Part shown: piece after piece, positions 27,166-36,041 of the stretch
How positions within the stretch are numbered: position 1 is the first letter of the stretch
Layout of the letters: every line of letters starts with the position of its first letter
From: Paenibacillus arenilitoris
GTDB taxonomy: Bacteria; Bacillota; Bacilli; Paenibacillales; Paenibacillaceae
Length of the DNA stretch: 64,000 nucleotides
NCBI RefSeq assembly: GCF_014705655.1
Contig: NZ_JACXIY010000037.1
Coordinates: forward strand, 24,134 to 88,133
Reading direction: 5' to 3'
Notes under the pieces: generated by a model
Seen by the model: only the letters and a program-made list of their open reading frames with translations
Databases searched by the model: none
Told to the model about the DNA's origin: nothing
Translations under genes and position numbers: made by a program

Positions 27166-28689
27166 CTATTGCTTCTTCTCGTTATATTGCTTCGTATATT
27201 CGGCAATCCATTGATCCAGCCCCGCCCTGTACAGCTGATCGATGTAAGCATCGAAATCATTGAGCGGCCTGGCTCCCGTTACGAATTTGACCAGTTCCTC
27301 GCTTCGCAGCCGGTCGATATCCCCGAGCGTCGGAATGTTCTCCTGCAGCTGCACCTTGTCGTAAATAATGGTCGCATCGACGGGCATTTTCGCCGTATCC
27401 AGCTGCAACAGCTCCTTGTTCAAATAGTCGGCATGCATTTCTTTGATCGGATCCTTGAAGGCGTACGCCGTCTCGGTTGCGGTGCCCAGCGACAGCATAT
27501 ATTCCCCGGCGTAGGCGATTTCCGGATTCGTCAGCTCGACTTCGAATTTGCTGTCCCCGACGTAGCGCCAATTCGTGCCAAATGCGGCCGTGAGCGAATT
27601 CGTCGGGATATCCTTGTATTGATCGTTAATAAACTGAATAACCGCTGCGGCGTTCTTGGATTTCTTCGTAATGAGCTGTGCCGTCGTGGACCCCGGCGAA
27701 GCGGTCATCGGCTTGCCCTTCGGCCCTTGAATGCCGCGGATGATCTCATAATCGGCCTCCTCCGGCAAATTCGCTTTTATTTGCGGGAAAAGCAGCGTAA
27801 TGCGGGAGTACCACATCGAGGACGTGCCGACGCGGTTCGTTTTCAGCAGCTCAAGCGGATCGAACTTGGCGAAGGACTCCTTGTAGAGGTAGCCCTTCTG
27901 GTACCAGTCGGCCATCTTGGCGACAAAATCCTTAAAGCCGGGAGCCAGCTCGGCAGGCTTCAGCATTTGGTCGGAAGAGTCGAACCAGTTGCTGTTGCCG
28001 TGCTCGGTATAGCCGCCAAGCAGCGCGTTCTTGATGCCGTTCAGGTCGGTCATCATCGGAATCGTATCGTCCTTGCCGTTGCCGTCCGGATCTCCTTCCT
28101 TAAACGCTTTCAGGACCGCTTCCAGCTCATCGAGCGTTTGCGGCATTTCGAGCTCGAGCTTCTTCAGCCAATCGGTGCGGATCCAGATCGGATAGTGGGT
28201 GGCCGGCATTCCCCGCGGGATGCCCCAGATGGTCCCCTCCTTATCCGTCATGTAATCCCATGCCTCCTGAGGCCATGCCTTCTTAATGTCCTGCCCGTAT
28301 TCGTCCAGCAGGTCACCCAGCGGAATAATGGCGCCCTTCGGTGCGTAATCGTCCCAATTGCCATTGAAGGTATCCAGTTCGTCGCTGGAGCCAAGCAACA
28401 GGTTCAGCTTCTCCTTGGCGGCGTCGCCGCCCTGGGGCGGGATGATGGCGATCGGCTCAATGTTCAGTTTCTCCACGTAGTGCTGCTTCATCTTCTCGAG
28501 CTCCGCGGGCACGCTGCCCTCCGGCTTCGCGTTCAAGGCGCCCGTGTTCTGATAAATGTAAATCGGCGTCGCGCCCTTCTCCCCGCCTTCCCGATCCGCC
28601 GCGTTCCCGCCGCCTTCTCCCGAGCATGACGCCAGCAGGGCGGCGCCAAGCGCCGCGGTCAGCAGCAGGCTGACAAACCTTTGTTTCAT
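27166..28689 (-). CDS. LplA-type extracellular sugar-binding lipoprotein
   Basis: 507 residues. The signal peptide ends in LLASC, so Cys20 or so becomes the lipidated N-terminus. The mature domain has the usual features of this large-ligand binding family (LDTFNGNWDDYAPKG, GNGKDDTIPMMTDLNG). The ATG at 28687-28689 is preceded by AAGGGAGGAA. It captures the oligosaccharide for the two downstream permeases; no dedicated ATPase is encoded here. Confidence 0.93.
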   Translation of the reverse strand: MKQRFVSLLLTAALGAALLASCSGEGGGNAADREGGEKGATPIYIYQNTGALNAKPEGSVPAELEKMKQHYVEKLNIEPIAIIPPQGGDAAKEKLNLLLGSSDELDTFNGNWDDYAPKGAIIPLGDLLDEYGQDIKKAWPQEAWDYMTDKEGTIWGIPRGMPATHYPIWIRTDWLKKLELEMPQTLDELEAVLKAFKEGDPDGNGKDDTIPMMTDLNGIKNALLGGYTEHGNSNWFDSSDQMLKPAELAPGFKDFVAKMADWYQKGYLYKESFAKFDPLELLKTNRVGTSSMWYSRITLLFPQIKANLPEEADYEIIRGIQGPKGKPMTASPGSTTAQLITKKSKNAAAVIQFINDQYKDIPTNSLTAAFGTNWRYVGDSKFEVELTNPEIAYAGEYMLSLGTATETAYAFKDPIKEMHADYLNKELLQLDTAKMPVDATIIYDKVQLQENIPTLGDIDRLRSEELVKFVTGARPLNDFDAYIDQLYRAGLDQWIAEYTKQYNEKKQ

Positions 28690-28761
28690 AGCCGTTCCTC
28701 CCTTTTTTATTTGTGGCGGGCAAAGCTGCCTGCCTTGCCTGAACCGAAGCATAGCAGGGTC

Positions 28762-28775
28762 TGTAAGCGCTTTAA
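28762..28775 (-). promoter_or_regulatory. Putative cre site upstream of the binding-protein gene
   Basis: TGTAAGCGCTTTAA fits the cre core. Just upstream (28785-28835) two copies of ACTTTCGTA surround an AT-rich stretch and could be the binding site of the membrane AraC protein encoded next to it. Confidence 0.5.
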
Positions 28776-28864
28776 ATCATAAAAATTCCACTTTCGTATG
28801 ATTTCTTTTACTTATCATAATCGTCATACTTTCGTAGTGGCGGCTTCGTCTTCATCCGACCGCA

Positions 28865-31225
28865 TTATAGCCCGGAGCGCTGGGGACGCAGCATCGCGCC
28901 GTGCAGCTTCCTGTACTCGCCGGGCGTAAGCCCGGTCTGCTCCTTGAACACCTTGATGAAATAGTACGAATGGCTGTAGCCGACAAGCCGCCCGACCTCG
29001 CCGATCTTCATGCCGCCGCCGAGCAGCAGCTCCTTGCTCCGCTCAAGCCTGACCGCCTTCAAATAGTCGACGAACGTGTCGCCGGTAATCTGCTTGAACA
29101 GGCGGCTAATGTAAGCCGGATTGAGCTTTAGCCGCTCCGCTACCGCGTTGAGCGACAAATCCAGGGCGTAGTCCCGCTCGATGATCTCGACCGCCCTGGC
29201 GATATGCTGGTTCCCCTTGGCGCTCAGCTCGCGCTCGATATAAGCGGAAGAAGCTTGAATGACGCGCTCGAACCAGCGGACAATGCGGCTCATGGAAGAC
29301 TGGCCGAGCAGCTCGCGGTAAAGATCGGCTTCCTCCCCGAGCACGCTTCCCACGTCCGCGCCGAGCTGGGCGAACGCGCCGAGGATAGCCGTCAGCAGCT
29401 GCACGAAGGGAGGCTGGAGCTGGTTGTAATGCATGCGGCTCTTGTGCGCTTCGATCTCCGCGACGAATTCCCCGAACGCGCGGATCGCCTCCTCCCCTCG
29501 GCCCGTCTTCAGGCAGCCGAGGATCTGCTCTTCCTTCTCCTTCGGATAGCGGAAGCAGGCGGCGCCGTCGAGCCGGCTGTCCTCGATCGAGATGACGTCC
29601 CCGCTGCCGTACAGGACGCGATATTTCAACGCTTCGATCGCCTCCTCGTACGATTGCGGGAGATCCCGGGCGGACTCGCAAGTTCTGCCGACGCCGATGG
29701 TGAAGCGGCCGCCCAGCTCGCGGTTCGCTTCGTCGAGCAGCCGCTGCCCCAGCCTGAATACTTGCTGGCGGTCCATGCCGCCGCACGACAGGACGAGGGC
29801 GACGACGTCCTGCTCCGTCTCCACCAGGAACCGCTTCGCGCCAAGCAGCAGCGGGCTCCGGCCGATCGTATCCGTGACGCGCAGCTTCCGCAGCTCGCCG
29901 GTCATGCGCGCCTCCGTCCCGGTCTCCTGCCGGTCGGGCTCGTCCAGGGCGATGGCCATGACGACCAGATTCGTCCGATCCAGATCCACGTTCAAATCGT
30001 TCTGCCTGGCGGAAATTTCTTCCGCGGTCATCCGGTTCCGCCTCAGAAGTGCGGCCTTGAACTGCTCCCGCTGAATCGGCAGGCTCCGATCCAGCTTCTC
30101 CTTGTAGTAGTCCCGCTCATCGATCGCGGACTGCATGAACCGGCCGATGACGCCGAGCTCGTCCGTGCGCTCCAGCTTGCGGCGATCCGGGTTCCACCCC
30201 GCCATCGATTTGAGCCGCTGGATCGGCCTGTACAGACGCTTAGACGACAAATAGGCGAGCATGAGCGAGAGGAGGAACAGAAGCACGGCCGAGAGGGCGA
30301 TCGTTCGCTTCATGGAGACCGTCCCCTTCGACAGCGCCTCCATATCCGAGACGTTCATGAACGTCCAGCCCAGCAGAGGCGATTCCGCGTAGCCGACCAG
30401 CTTCGGGCTGCCGTCGACGTTTTCCTCGAAATAGCCCGCTTCGCCGGCGGACCCGACAAAGGATGGAAGAACTTGCCGGATGCTTTGGTGCAGCCGAGCG
30501 GCGTTTTTGTGAAACAAGATATTCCCTTCCGCCGAAACGACATAAATGTCGTCCTGCCGGTTCAGCCTGCTGAATATTTTCGTATGCATCATTTCGGCAT
30601 CCAGGTTAATAATGAAGGCGCTGTTCCCTCTGCCGGTCTTATAGAGGAGCGTCAGCACGTTTTTATCCGGGGAGCGGTACTGCCTGGCCATTCTCGTGTC
30701 GGTGAAAAAGATCGTCTCCGCTGCCTGCGGCAGCCTGTCGTACCAGCCCTTGTCGTAAAATTCGTCCCAGCCGAACTGGCGGTTCGAGCCGTCGTTGTCC
30801 GAGGTAAGGACCGATTGGTTGCGGTCGTCGTAGTAGTAGACGGAGTCGACGAAGGCGTTGGACAGCCGGAACGTGTGGAACGTCTCGATGGCGTTTTTTT
30901 TGGCCTCCAAATACGAATAAAGCGCCGGCAGATCCTCCTTCCGGAGCTCCCCTTGCAGGCTCTCGTAATAGCCGCCTCTCGGGAACCGCTCGAATTTCTG
31001 GAACGACCGGTTCAGCGCAAGCTGATTGGCGTTCTCCTTGATTCGGTTCAATACGATCTCGATCGCGTTAATGGTCTGGTTCAAATATTGCTGCTTGCTC
31101 GCCGCCGTCTCCTTCCGGAACGTATCGGATACTTTAAAATAAGCGACGATGTTGGAGACGAGACTCGGAACGACGGCGAGCAGCGCCATCGTCAATATCA
31201 GCTTCGCAAAAAAATTTCTCCGCAT
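28865..31225 (-). CDS. Membrane-anchored AraC-type sensor-regulator
   Basis: 786 residues. A membrane helix near 8-28 and a second near 290-310 flank an extracellular, Cache-like sensor domain. After a HAMP-like and linker region, the last 100 residues form the AraC HTH pair (LNAVAERLKLNPAYISRLF and VGRLVGYSHSYYFIKVFKEQTG). The ATG at 31223-31225 has AAAGGGG upstream. It joins the architecture of a YesM kinase sensor directly to a YesN DNA-binding domain, bypassing phosphotransfer. It lies between the secreted sialidase and the transporter genes on the same strand and probably senses the glycan outside the cell. Confidence 0.9.
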   Translation of the reverse strand: MRRNFFAKLILTMALLAVVPSLVSNIVAYFKVSDTFRKETAASKQQYLNQTINAIEIVLNRIKENANQLALNRSFQKFERFPRGGYYESLQGELRKEDLPALYSYLEAKKNAIETFHTFRLSNAFVDSVYYYDDRNQSVLTSDNDGSNRQFGWDEFYDKGWYDRLPQAAETIFFTDTRMARQYRSPDKNVLTLLYKTGRGNSAFIINLDAEMMHTKIFSRLNRQDDIYVVSAEGNILFHKNAARLHQSIRQVLPSFVGSAGEAGYFEENVDGSPKLVGYAESPLLGWTFMNVSDMEALSKGTVSMKRTIALSAVLLFLLSLMLAYLSSKRLYRPIQRLKSMAGWNPDRRKLERTDELGVIGRFMQSAIDERDYYKEKLDRSLPIQREQFKAALLRRNRMTAEEISARQNDLNVDLDRTNLVVMAIALDEPDRQETGTEARMTGELRKLRVTDTIGRSPLLLGAKRFLVETEQDVVALVLSCGGMDRQQVFRLGQRLLDEANRELGGRFTIGVGRTCESARDLPQSYEEAIEALKYRVLYGSGDVISIEDSRLDGAACFRYPKEKEEQILGCLKTGRGEEAIRAFGEFVAEIEAHKSRMHYNQLQPPFVQLLTAILGAFAQLGADVGSVLGEEADLYRELLGQSSMSRIVRWFERVIQASSAYIERELSAKGNQHIARAVEIIERDYALDLSLNAVAERLKLNPAYISRLFKQITGDTFVDYLKAVRLERSKELLLGGGMKIGEVGRLVGYSHSYYFIKVFKEQTGLTPGEYRKLHGAMLRPQRSGL

Positions 31226-31292
31226 GATCCTGCCCCTTTCCGCCCGCTGAAATAGCAAGGAGGCTGATCGGGATCAGCCTCGACATGCTTGT

Positions 31293-32963
31293 TTATAAAG
31301 TCGATTCGTACAATTGGGCCGCTTGCTCGTCGCTCAGCGCATAGTCGAAAATTTGCACCTCGTCTATAAGGCCCGCCCACGGCCTTGAAGCGCCGGACTT
31401 CTCCTTGCCGATTCGAAGCGTATTGTCGCCGTTCACGTTGAACGGAATCGGGACCGTCGCGCTGCTGTACGGCTCGCCGTTCATATAGAGCTTCAGCAGA
31501 TTGGCCTCCCGCTTGGCGACGATATGCGTCCACTGGCCCGCCGCGAACGCGCCGCTGCCGCCCGTCCCCTTCTCGGAGCCGCCGCCCGCCGTCATGAAAT
31601 AGATGCCTCCGTCGCTCTGCGCCCGAAGCCACCACTGGCTTGCCCCGGCGACGGCATCGCCGTACCACAGCAGGAACATCTGGCTGCCGCCCACGGCGTC
31701 CGGCTTCGCCCAGAGCGATACCGAGAAGTCGCCCGTGCCGGCGCTTAGCCCCGTGCCGTCCGCAATCTCCGCATAGTCCTGATTGTCGAAGCGCAGCGCA
31801 TTGCCCGACTTGCCTGCCGCGACCTCCGCGCCGAAGACCGTCAAATGATTGTCATTGCCGCTTGCATCCGGCGTCTGTCCGCCATCGACGGCTTCCATGT
31901 GTAAGTACGCGGCCGTCGCTCCCGGGTTTACGTCGAGCTTCTTGAACACGATCTCCGAACGGTTGTAATTGTAGGAGGTGTAGAACTTGCCCGGCTCGTA
32001 TTCGATCATGGCCGGGTATTCATCCTTCGCGGTTCCTTTGTCGGCGAACAGCACCGGCTCCGACCACGGCTGTCCCTGCCGCTTCGTCTTGAAGTACAGC
32101 TTGCTTCGGGCGCTGTCGTCGTTGTACAGATAGACGTACTGATTATCCGCCGTCGTGGTAACGGGAGCTTTAGAATTAAAATTCGGAAGATAGGCCTCCT
32201 GCGCCGGCGCCGTCCATGTCAGCCCTCCGTCCGTGCTGGTGCTGCTGTAGGCGAAGCCGCCGCTCGAGGCGTTCGTCCGCATAACCATCCAGAGCGTATT
32301 CGGAAAATAGGACGCCGTTACGAAGCCTTCCTGCAGCCCGACGCCGGGATCGGGTATAAAGGCGTGCTCGTACCAATCCTTCAGGTTGGCCGATCGGAGC
32401 AAGCCTTGGCCTCCGCCGTGGTACGGAAGCAAATAGTTCGATCCGCTTTTGTAGATTTTGCCGCCCAGCACCGTCTTGACCGCCGTATCGTCATAGTTTC
32501 TCGTCATGTAATGGTTGACCCACGTATGTCCCTTATCCGTGCTTTTCTTCGCGACGAGCAGCTGCTGGCTGTCCGAGCTCGGCAGGCTGCTGTCCGTCTT
32601 GCCCATGAAGGCGTACAGCGTGCCGTTGTCGTTGTACAACGTGACATTGGCGTAGCTCCAGCTCGCGTCGTGCTGCGCCATAATGCCCGGCGCGCTCCAG
32701 GTCGCGCCGCCATCGCTCGAATAGGCGTACATGATGTCGCCCATGTCGCGGTGATCCGGGCTGTATTCGGCTCTCCAGGCAATGACGATGTTGTTCGCAT
32801 CGTACGTGACGATGTCCGAGGTGTGCACGCTCGTATAACCGCCGCCTTTGACGTAGACGACCTTCGAGCCGGACGTGCCTGCCGCTTCCGCCCGCATGGC
32901 CGGAACCAGGAGCAGGACCGCCAGCAGCAGCATTACGGCCTTCGCCTTCGCTGAAGCTTTCAT
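31293..32963 (-). CDS. Secreted sialidase (BNR repeats) with C-terminal LamG-like domain
   Basis: 556 residues. The signal peptide ends AEA near residue 27. The propeller shows Asp boxes SSDGGATWSAP, STDKGHTWVNH and STDGGLTWTAP. From about 375 a concanavalin/LamG-like domain follows (GTGDFSVSLWAKPD, WTHIVAKRE), probably for carbohydrate binding. Its ATG overlaps the stop of the lyase gene by 4 bases. Next to N-acetylneuraminate lyase, an exo-alpha-sialidase that frees sialic acid outside the cell is the best reading. Confidence 0.87.
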   Translation of the reverse strand: MKASAKAKAVMLLLAVLLLVPAMRAEAAGTSGSKVVYVKGGGYTSVHTSDIVTYDANNIVIAWRAEYSPDHRDMGDIMYAYSSDGGATWSAPGIMAQHDASWSYANVTLYNDNGTLYAFMGKTDSSLPSSDSQQLLVAKKSTDKGHTWVNHYMTRNYDDTAVKTVLGGKIYKSGSNYLLPYHGGGQGLLRSANLKDWYEHAFIPDPGVGLQEGFVTASYFPNTLWMVMRTNASSGGFAYSSTSTDGGLTWTAPAQEAYLPNFNSKAPVTTTADNQYVYLYNDDSARSKLYFKTKRQGQPWSEPVLFADKGTAKDEYPAMIEYEPGKFYTSYNYNRSEIVFKKLDVNPGATAAYLHMEAVDGGQTPDASGNDNHLTVFGAEVAAGKSGNALRFDNQDYAEIADGTGLSAGTGDFSVSLWAKPDAVGGSQMFLLWYGDAVAGASQWWLRAQSDGGIYFMTAGGGSEKGTGGSGAFAAGQWTHIVAKREANLLKLYMNGEPYSSATVPIPFNVNGDNTLRIGKEKSGASRPWAGLIDEVQIFDYALSDEQAAQLYESTL

Positions 32964-33913
32964 CCCTCATTCCCCCATTTCTTCTCGTGCCGATAGCGCC
33001 GAAGCGTGCCGCTCTGCACATAGTACGCCTCGATCGAAGCGCGCTCCTCCGCCGTGAACTGCTTGAGCGGCCTTCGCACGGCAGGTGTCGCGATTACGCC
33101 TTGCAAATACAGGATGTGCTTCTCGTAAGGGATCACGTCATACCCGATCATATGGGCGATGACCTCGTTCGCCTCCGCCTGCAGCGCCTGCAGCGACCGC
33201 TTGGCCGGACGCTCCTCCGAGGCGACGGCGTCGTACATTCGCGCGAACAGCCCGGGCATCATATTGAAGGTGCTTCCGATGGCGCCGTCCGCTCCCGCAT
33301 ACGCGCCGCCGAGGTAGACCTCGTCGTGGCCGTTGTAGATCAGGAACTTCTCGCCGCACTTGGCCCGGATCTGCTGCATTTCAAACAGGTTGAGCGACGT
33401 GAACTTGACGCCGATGCACTGCGGGTGACGGCTGAGCTGCTCGTAGAAATCCGTCGACAAGCTGACGCCGGTCGCGCCGGGATAATGGTAGACGATCATC
33501 GGCAGCGAGGTCGCCGCCATAATCGATTCGTAATGCTCCCGGATTTCCTTCGCCGACACCTTGTAATAGAACGGGACGACGGCGGATACGGCGTCCGCGC
33601 CCTGCGCCTCGGCATGCTCCGCCAGCCGGACTGATTCCCCGGTGCTTATGCAGCCGACATGGGCGATGATCGTGACGCGGCCCGCAGCCGCCCGGACGAC
33701 CGCCTCCAATAACTCCATCCGTTCCTCGGCTGTCAGAAGAAAGCCTTCGCCGGTGCTGCCTCCCACGTAGAAGCCGCTTATGCCTTGCTTGATTTGATGC
33801 TCGACCAGCCGGGCCAGCGACTCGAAATCGATGTCTCCCCCCTCGCGCATCGGCGTCAGCAGCGCCGAAAAAATGCCGCGGAACCCGTTCCCGCTCTCCA
33901 TCGCGTTGTTCAT
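32960..33913 (-). CDS. nanA: N-acetylneuraminate lyase family aldolase
   Basis: 317 residues of the DHDPS/NAL TIM-barrel family. GGSTGEGFLLTAEER carries the pyruvate-binding GST-GE motif. Tyr142 in VYHYPG and the Schiff-base Lys170 in GVKFTS align with Y137 and K165 of E. coli NanA. It should split N-acetylneuraminate into N-acetylmannosamine and pyruvate. It is the first gene of the leftward unit and is translationally coupled to the sialidase. NanE and NanK are not in the window. A related aldolase (for example KDG or DapA-like) is less likely given the sialidase neighbours. Confidence 0.85.
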   Translation of the reverse strand: MNNAMESGNGFRGIFSALLTPMREGGDIDFESLARLVEHQIKQGISGFYVGGSTGEGFLLTAEERMELLEAVVRAAAGRVTIIAHVGCISTGESVRLAEHAEAQGADAVSAVVPFYYKVSAKEIREHYESIMAATSLPMIVYHYPGATGVSLSTDFYEQLSRHPQCIGVKFTSLNLFEMQQIRAKCGEKFLIYNGHDEVYLGGAYAGADGAIGSTFNMMPGLFARMYDAVASEERPAKRSLQALQAEANEVIAHMIGYDVIPYEKHILYLQGVIATPAVRRPLKQFTAEERASIEAYYVQSGTLRRYRHEKKWGNEG

Positions 33914-34014
33914 TCGACCATTCCCTCTCCTTTGCGAAACCGTTATGATAGTGGGATTATAGCCCGAAGCCGCGGATGGCGGTTCTCATAATTTTATAAA
34001 ACCTTTCATTTCTT

Positions 34015-34037
34015 TGGAAGCGCTTCAATCGTATAAT
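34015..34037 (+). promoter_or_regulatory. Promoter of the AraC gene with a cre-like palindrome
   Basis: TGGAAGCGCTTCAA (34015-34028) is a cre-like dyad lying in the spacer just before a TATAAT at 34032-34037. Repression of this regulator by CcpA would indirectly shut down the sialic-acid unit. Confidence 0.5.
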
Positions 34038-34074
34038 AAAGCTACGACGATCGGCGGGAGGCAAGGAGAACGGC

Positions 34075-34941
34075 ATGTACCCCCAATACTTGTTCGAATT
34101 TCCGAATATCGATTCGGATTTCCCTTTTTATATGAAAAAAAAGAAATATACGTCCGTCTCCCCGCATCGGCACGATTTTATCGAGTTTTCGCTGGTGCTG
34201 GAAGGAAGGGGCAAGGAGCGGATCAACGGCGCGGAGCATGATCTGCGGCCCGGCACGCTGGTGCTGCTGCTCCCTTATCAGATCCATGAGTACCGTTCCT
34301 TGGCGGACGACCGGTTAACGATGTATATATGCAACTTCGACATGCAGCTGCTAGCGACGGGTCCCGAAGCGGCATGGGGGCTCGACGAGCTGCTGCTTGG
34401 CCGCGATCCCGATCAGCCCGCTTACGTTCGCTTGCCGGAGGAGGCGCTGGGTGAGACGGTTCGGCTGTGGGACGCGCTTTACGGGGAGTACGAATCGTCG
34501 CAGGCGTGGCGGCCGATCGTGCTCCGCTCCTTGCTGCTGCAGGCGCTGTCCCAATTCGTCCGGCACGGAAGCGCGGCGCAGGAACCAAATAAAAAAGGAA
34601 GGCCTGCGCCTTCCTCCAGAAATATATGGCCGGTCGTCCAGTACGTCTACGAGCACTTCCTGGACCCGTTATCGCTGCAGGAGTTATCCGAGAGGTTCCA
34701 CGTCCATCCGACGCAGCTCAGCTCCCAGTTCGGGGAGCAATTCGGCCTGCATTTCGTCGATTTCCTGCACGAGCTTCGGATCCGGCATGCGTGCAGCCTG
34801 CTCCTCTCCTCGACCTTGCCGATCGCCCAAATCGCGTTTGAATCCGGCTTCTCCTCCTACCCGACCTTCTCCCGCGTCTTCCTTCGATTGAAGGGAGTGA
34901 CCCCCCGGCAATACCGGGAGCGGCGGAACGGGGAGCGCTGA
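34075..34941 (+). CDS. AraC family transcriptional regulator
   Basis: 288 residues: a cupin-like N-terminal domain (VSPHRHDFIEFSLVLEGRG, RPGTLVLLLPYQIHEYRS) and a C-terminal AraC HTH pair (LQELSERFHVHPTQLSSQF, IAFESGFSSYPTFSRVF). The preceding sequence has an AAGGAGA ribosome site. It is divergent from the nanA/sialidase unit, with a shared 160-bp spacer, so it probably controls that unit in response to a cytoplasmic sugar. Confidence 0.9.
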   Translation: MYPQYLFEFPNIDSDFPFYMKKKKYTSVSPHRHDFIEFSLVLEGRGKERINGAEHDLRPGTLVLLLPYQIHEYRSLADDRLTMYICNFDMQLLATGPEAAWGLDELLLGRDPDQPAYVRLPEEALGETVRLWDALYGEYESSQAWRPIVLRSLLLQALSQFVRHGSAAQEPNKKGRPAPSSRNIWPVVQYVYEHFLDPLSLQELSERFHVHPTQLSSQFGEQFGLHFVDFLHELRIRHACSLLLSSTLPIAQIAFESGFSSYPTFSRVFLRLKGVTPRQYRERRNGER

Positions 34942-34970
34942 CGATGATAGGTAAGTATTCAAAGCTAAAT

Positions 34971-35483
34971 CTACGACTTGTCATGGTAGAAAATATGTTT
35001 GGCGGACACGGCTCCGCCGGCAAGCCGCAAAATGCCGAACGAATACATCGGCTGCCTCCTCTTATCCGTCGGCGACCCGGGATTAAAGACGAGCAGGCCG
35101 CCCGAACGCTTAAGCACCGGGATGTGGGAATGGCCATAAATCAGCACATGCAGACGATCGTTCTGGAACGCTTCGAGCGCGCGCGCTTCCGTATTGCTTC
35201 TCCTCCCCGGGCCATGTCCGTGAACGATGCCGATTTTTACGCCCTCGAGCTCGAATTGTCTCCGCCAGCCGAACTTGCGGACGATGTCCGCTCCGTCATT
35301 GTTGCCTGCGACGCCGTAGACCGGAGCGAACGCAGCCAGCGCCTCGTATACGGAAAGCTTCGTCCAATCGCCCGCATGAATGACGGCTTTTGCCGTTTTG
35401 AGCTCGCGCAGCAGCCGATCCGGCAGCTTCTTGTTCATTCTTGGCATATGCGTATCGGATACGACGACGATTTTCATCCCCAC
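34971..35483 (-). CDS. YfcE/MJ0936-type metallophosphoesterase
   Basis: 170 residues with all five calcineurin-like phosphoesterase motifs: SDTH, HAGD, GNND, VHGHG and GHSH. It should be a di-metal phosphodiesterase; the natural substrate of this family is not settled. It is transcribed toward the AraC gene and overlaps nothing. Confidence 0.9.
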   Translation of the reverse strand: MGMKIVVVSDTHMPRMNKKLPDRLLRELKTAKAVIHAGDWTKLSVYEALAAFAPVYGVAGNNDGADIVRKFGWRRQFELEGVKIGIVHGHGPGRRSNTEARALEAFQNDRLHVLIYGHSHIPVLKRSGGLLVFNPGSPTDKRRQPMYSFGILRLAGGAVSAKHIFYHDKS

Positions 35484-35667
35484 CGACCTCGATTCCTGTC
35501 TTCTTATTGTTCAATCGTATTTCCCATGTTCGGCAAATAGACCAACAGGACGGCGGTCGCTGCAACAACGAGAAAACCGACCGCCAATGTTTTCTGCCGG
35601 ATGCGTATAACTAATTACATTAGTTTTGGCAAGCATGCATCGCCTCTGCTATCAGCACAGCTAACCG

Positions 35668-35722
35668 AGCGCAAAGCCTGCAATTGTGCAGCCTTTGCGC
35701 TACCGATGTGGCGGCCGTACGG
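35668..35722. repeat. GCGCAAAGCCTGC repeat, copy 2, with a near-perfect hairpin
   Basis: From 35671 a 14-bp stem with one mismatch closes on a 4-base loop ATTG (GCGCAAAGCCTGCA pairing with TGCAGCCTTTGCGC). It matches copy 1 at 23698 in its first half. The form resembles a REP-type palindrome. Confidence 0.6.
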
Positions 35723-35730
35723 AATGCCTG

Positions 35731-35855
35731 CGTATGTACAGGCTTTTCGGGACATGAGCCTCCTTTTGTGTTTACCAGCTGGAAAAAGATGCACATTCGC
35801 AGGCATTTGCTTCGCCGCACGTATAAAGCGACCGAAAGCCTGCACATTCGCAGGC
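35731..35855. repeat. Further GCCTGC...GCAGGC hairpins
   Basis: Smaller inverted repeats of the same theme: GCCTGCGTATGTACAGGC near 35732-35749 and GCCTGCACATTCGCAGGC at 35838-35855. With the unit at 35671 they make a row of three hairpins built on the same hexamer. No gene is supported in 35484-36041. Confidence 0.5.
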
Positions 35856-35910
35856 TCCGGCAGGCTTCGGCATGCTCCGGCAGGCTTCGGCAGGCTTCGG
35901 CATGCTTCGG
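35851..35910. repeat. Tandem 10-bp repeat, six units
   Basis: Six exact-length units of consensus CAGGCTTCGG; only positions 3 (G/T) and 7 (T/C) vary. The last hairpin runs into the first unit, so the array may have arisen by slippage from it. Confidence 0.85.
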
Positions 35911-36041
35911 GAATCGGTCAACACCCCGTCTATAGGCGGCGATGGACCGCTGGCATTTGAGCAACCGGTGACCAAGCATCGATTCGTTCCTGCAGCGGCC
36001 GTTGCCGCAATCCGGCTGGTGCTGGTGGTCGGTCGAGCATC

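Noticed and set aside
29204..31255. A 683-codon open frame on the plus strand opposite the AraC sensor gene
   Set aside because: It is a high-GC antisense shadow, rich in Arg/Leu/Val with no recognisable motif or ribosome site; the opposite strand encodes clear domains.
35600..35980. Open frames on both strands across the repeat-rich gap
   Set aside because: They consist of translated hairpins and tandem repeats, with no ribosome site or family resemblance.
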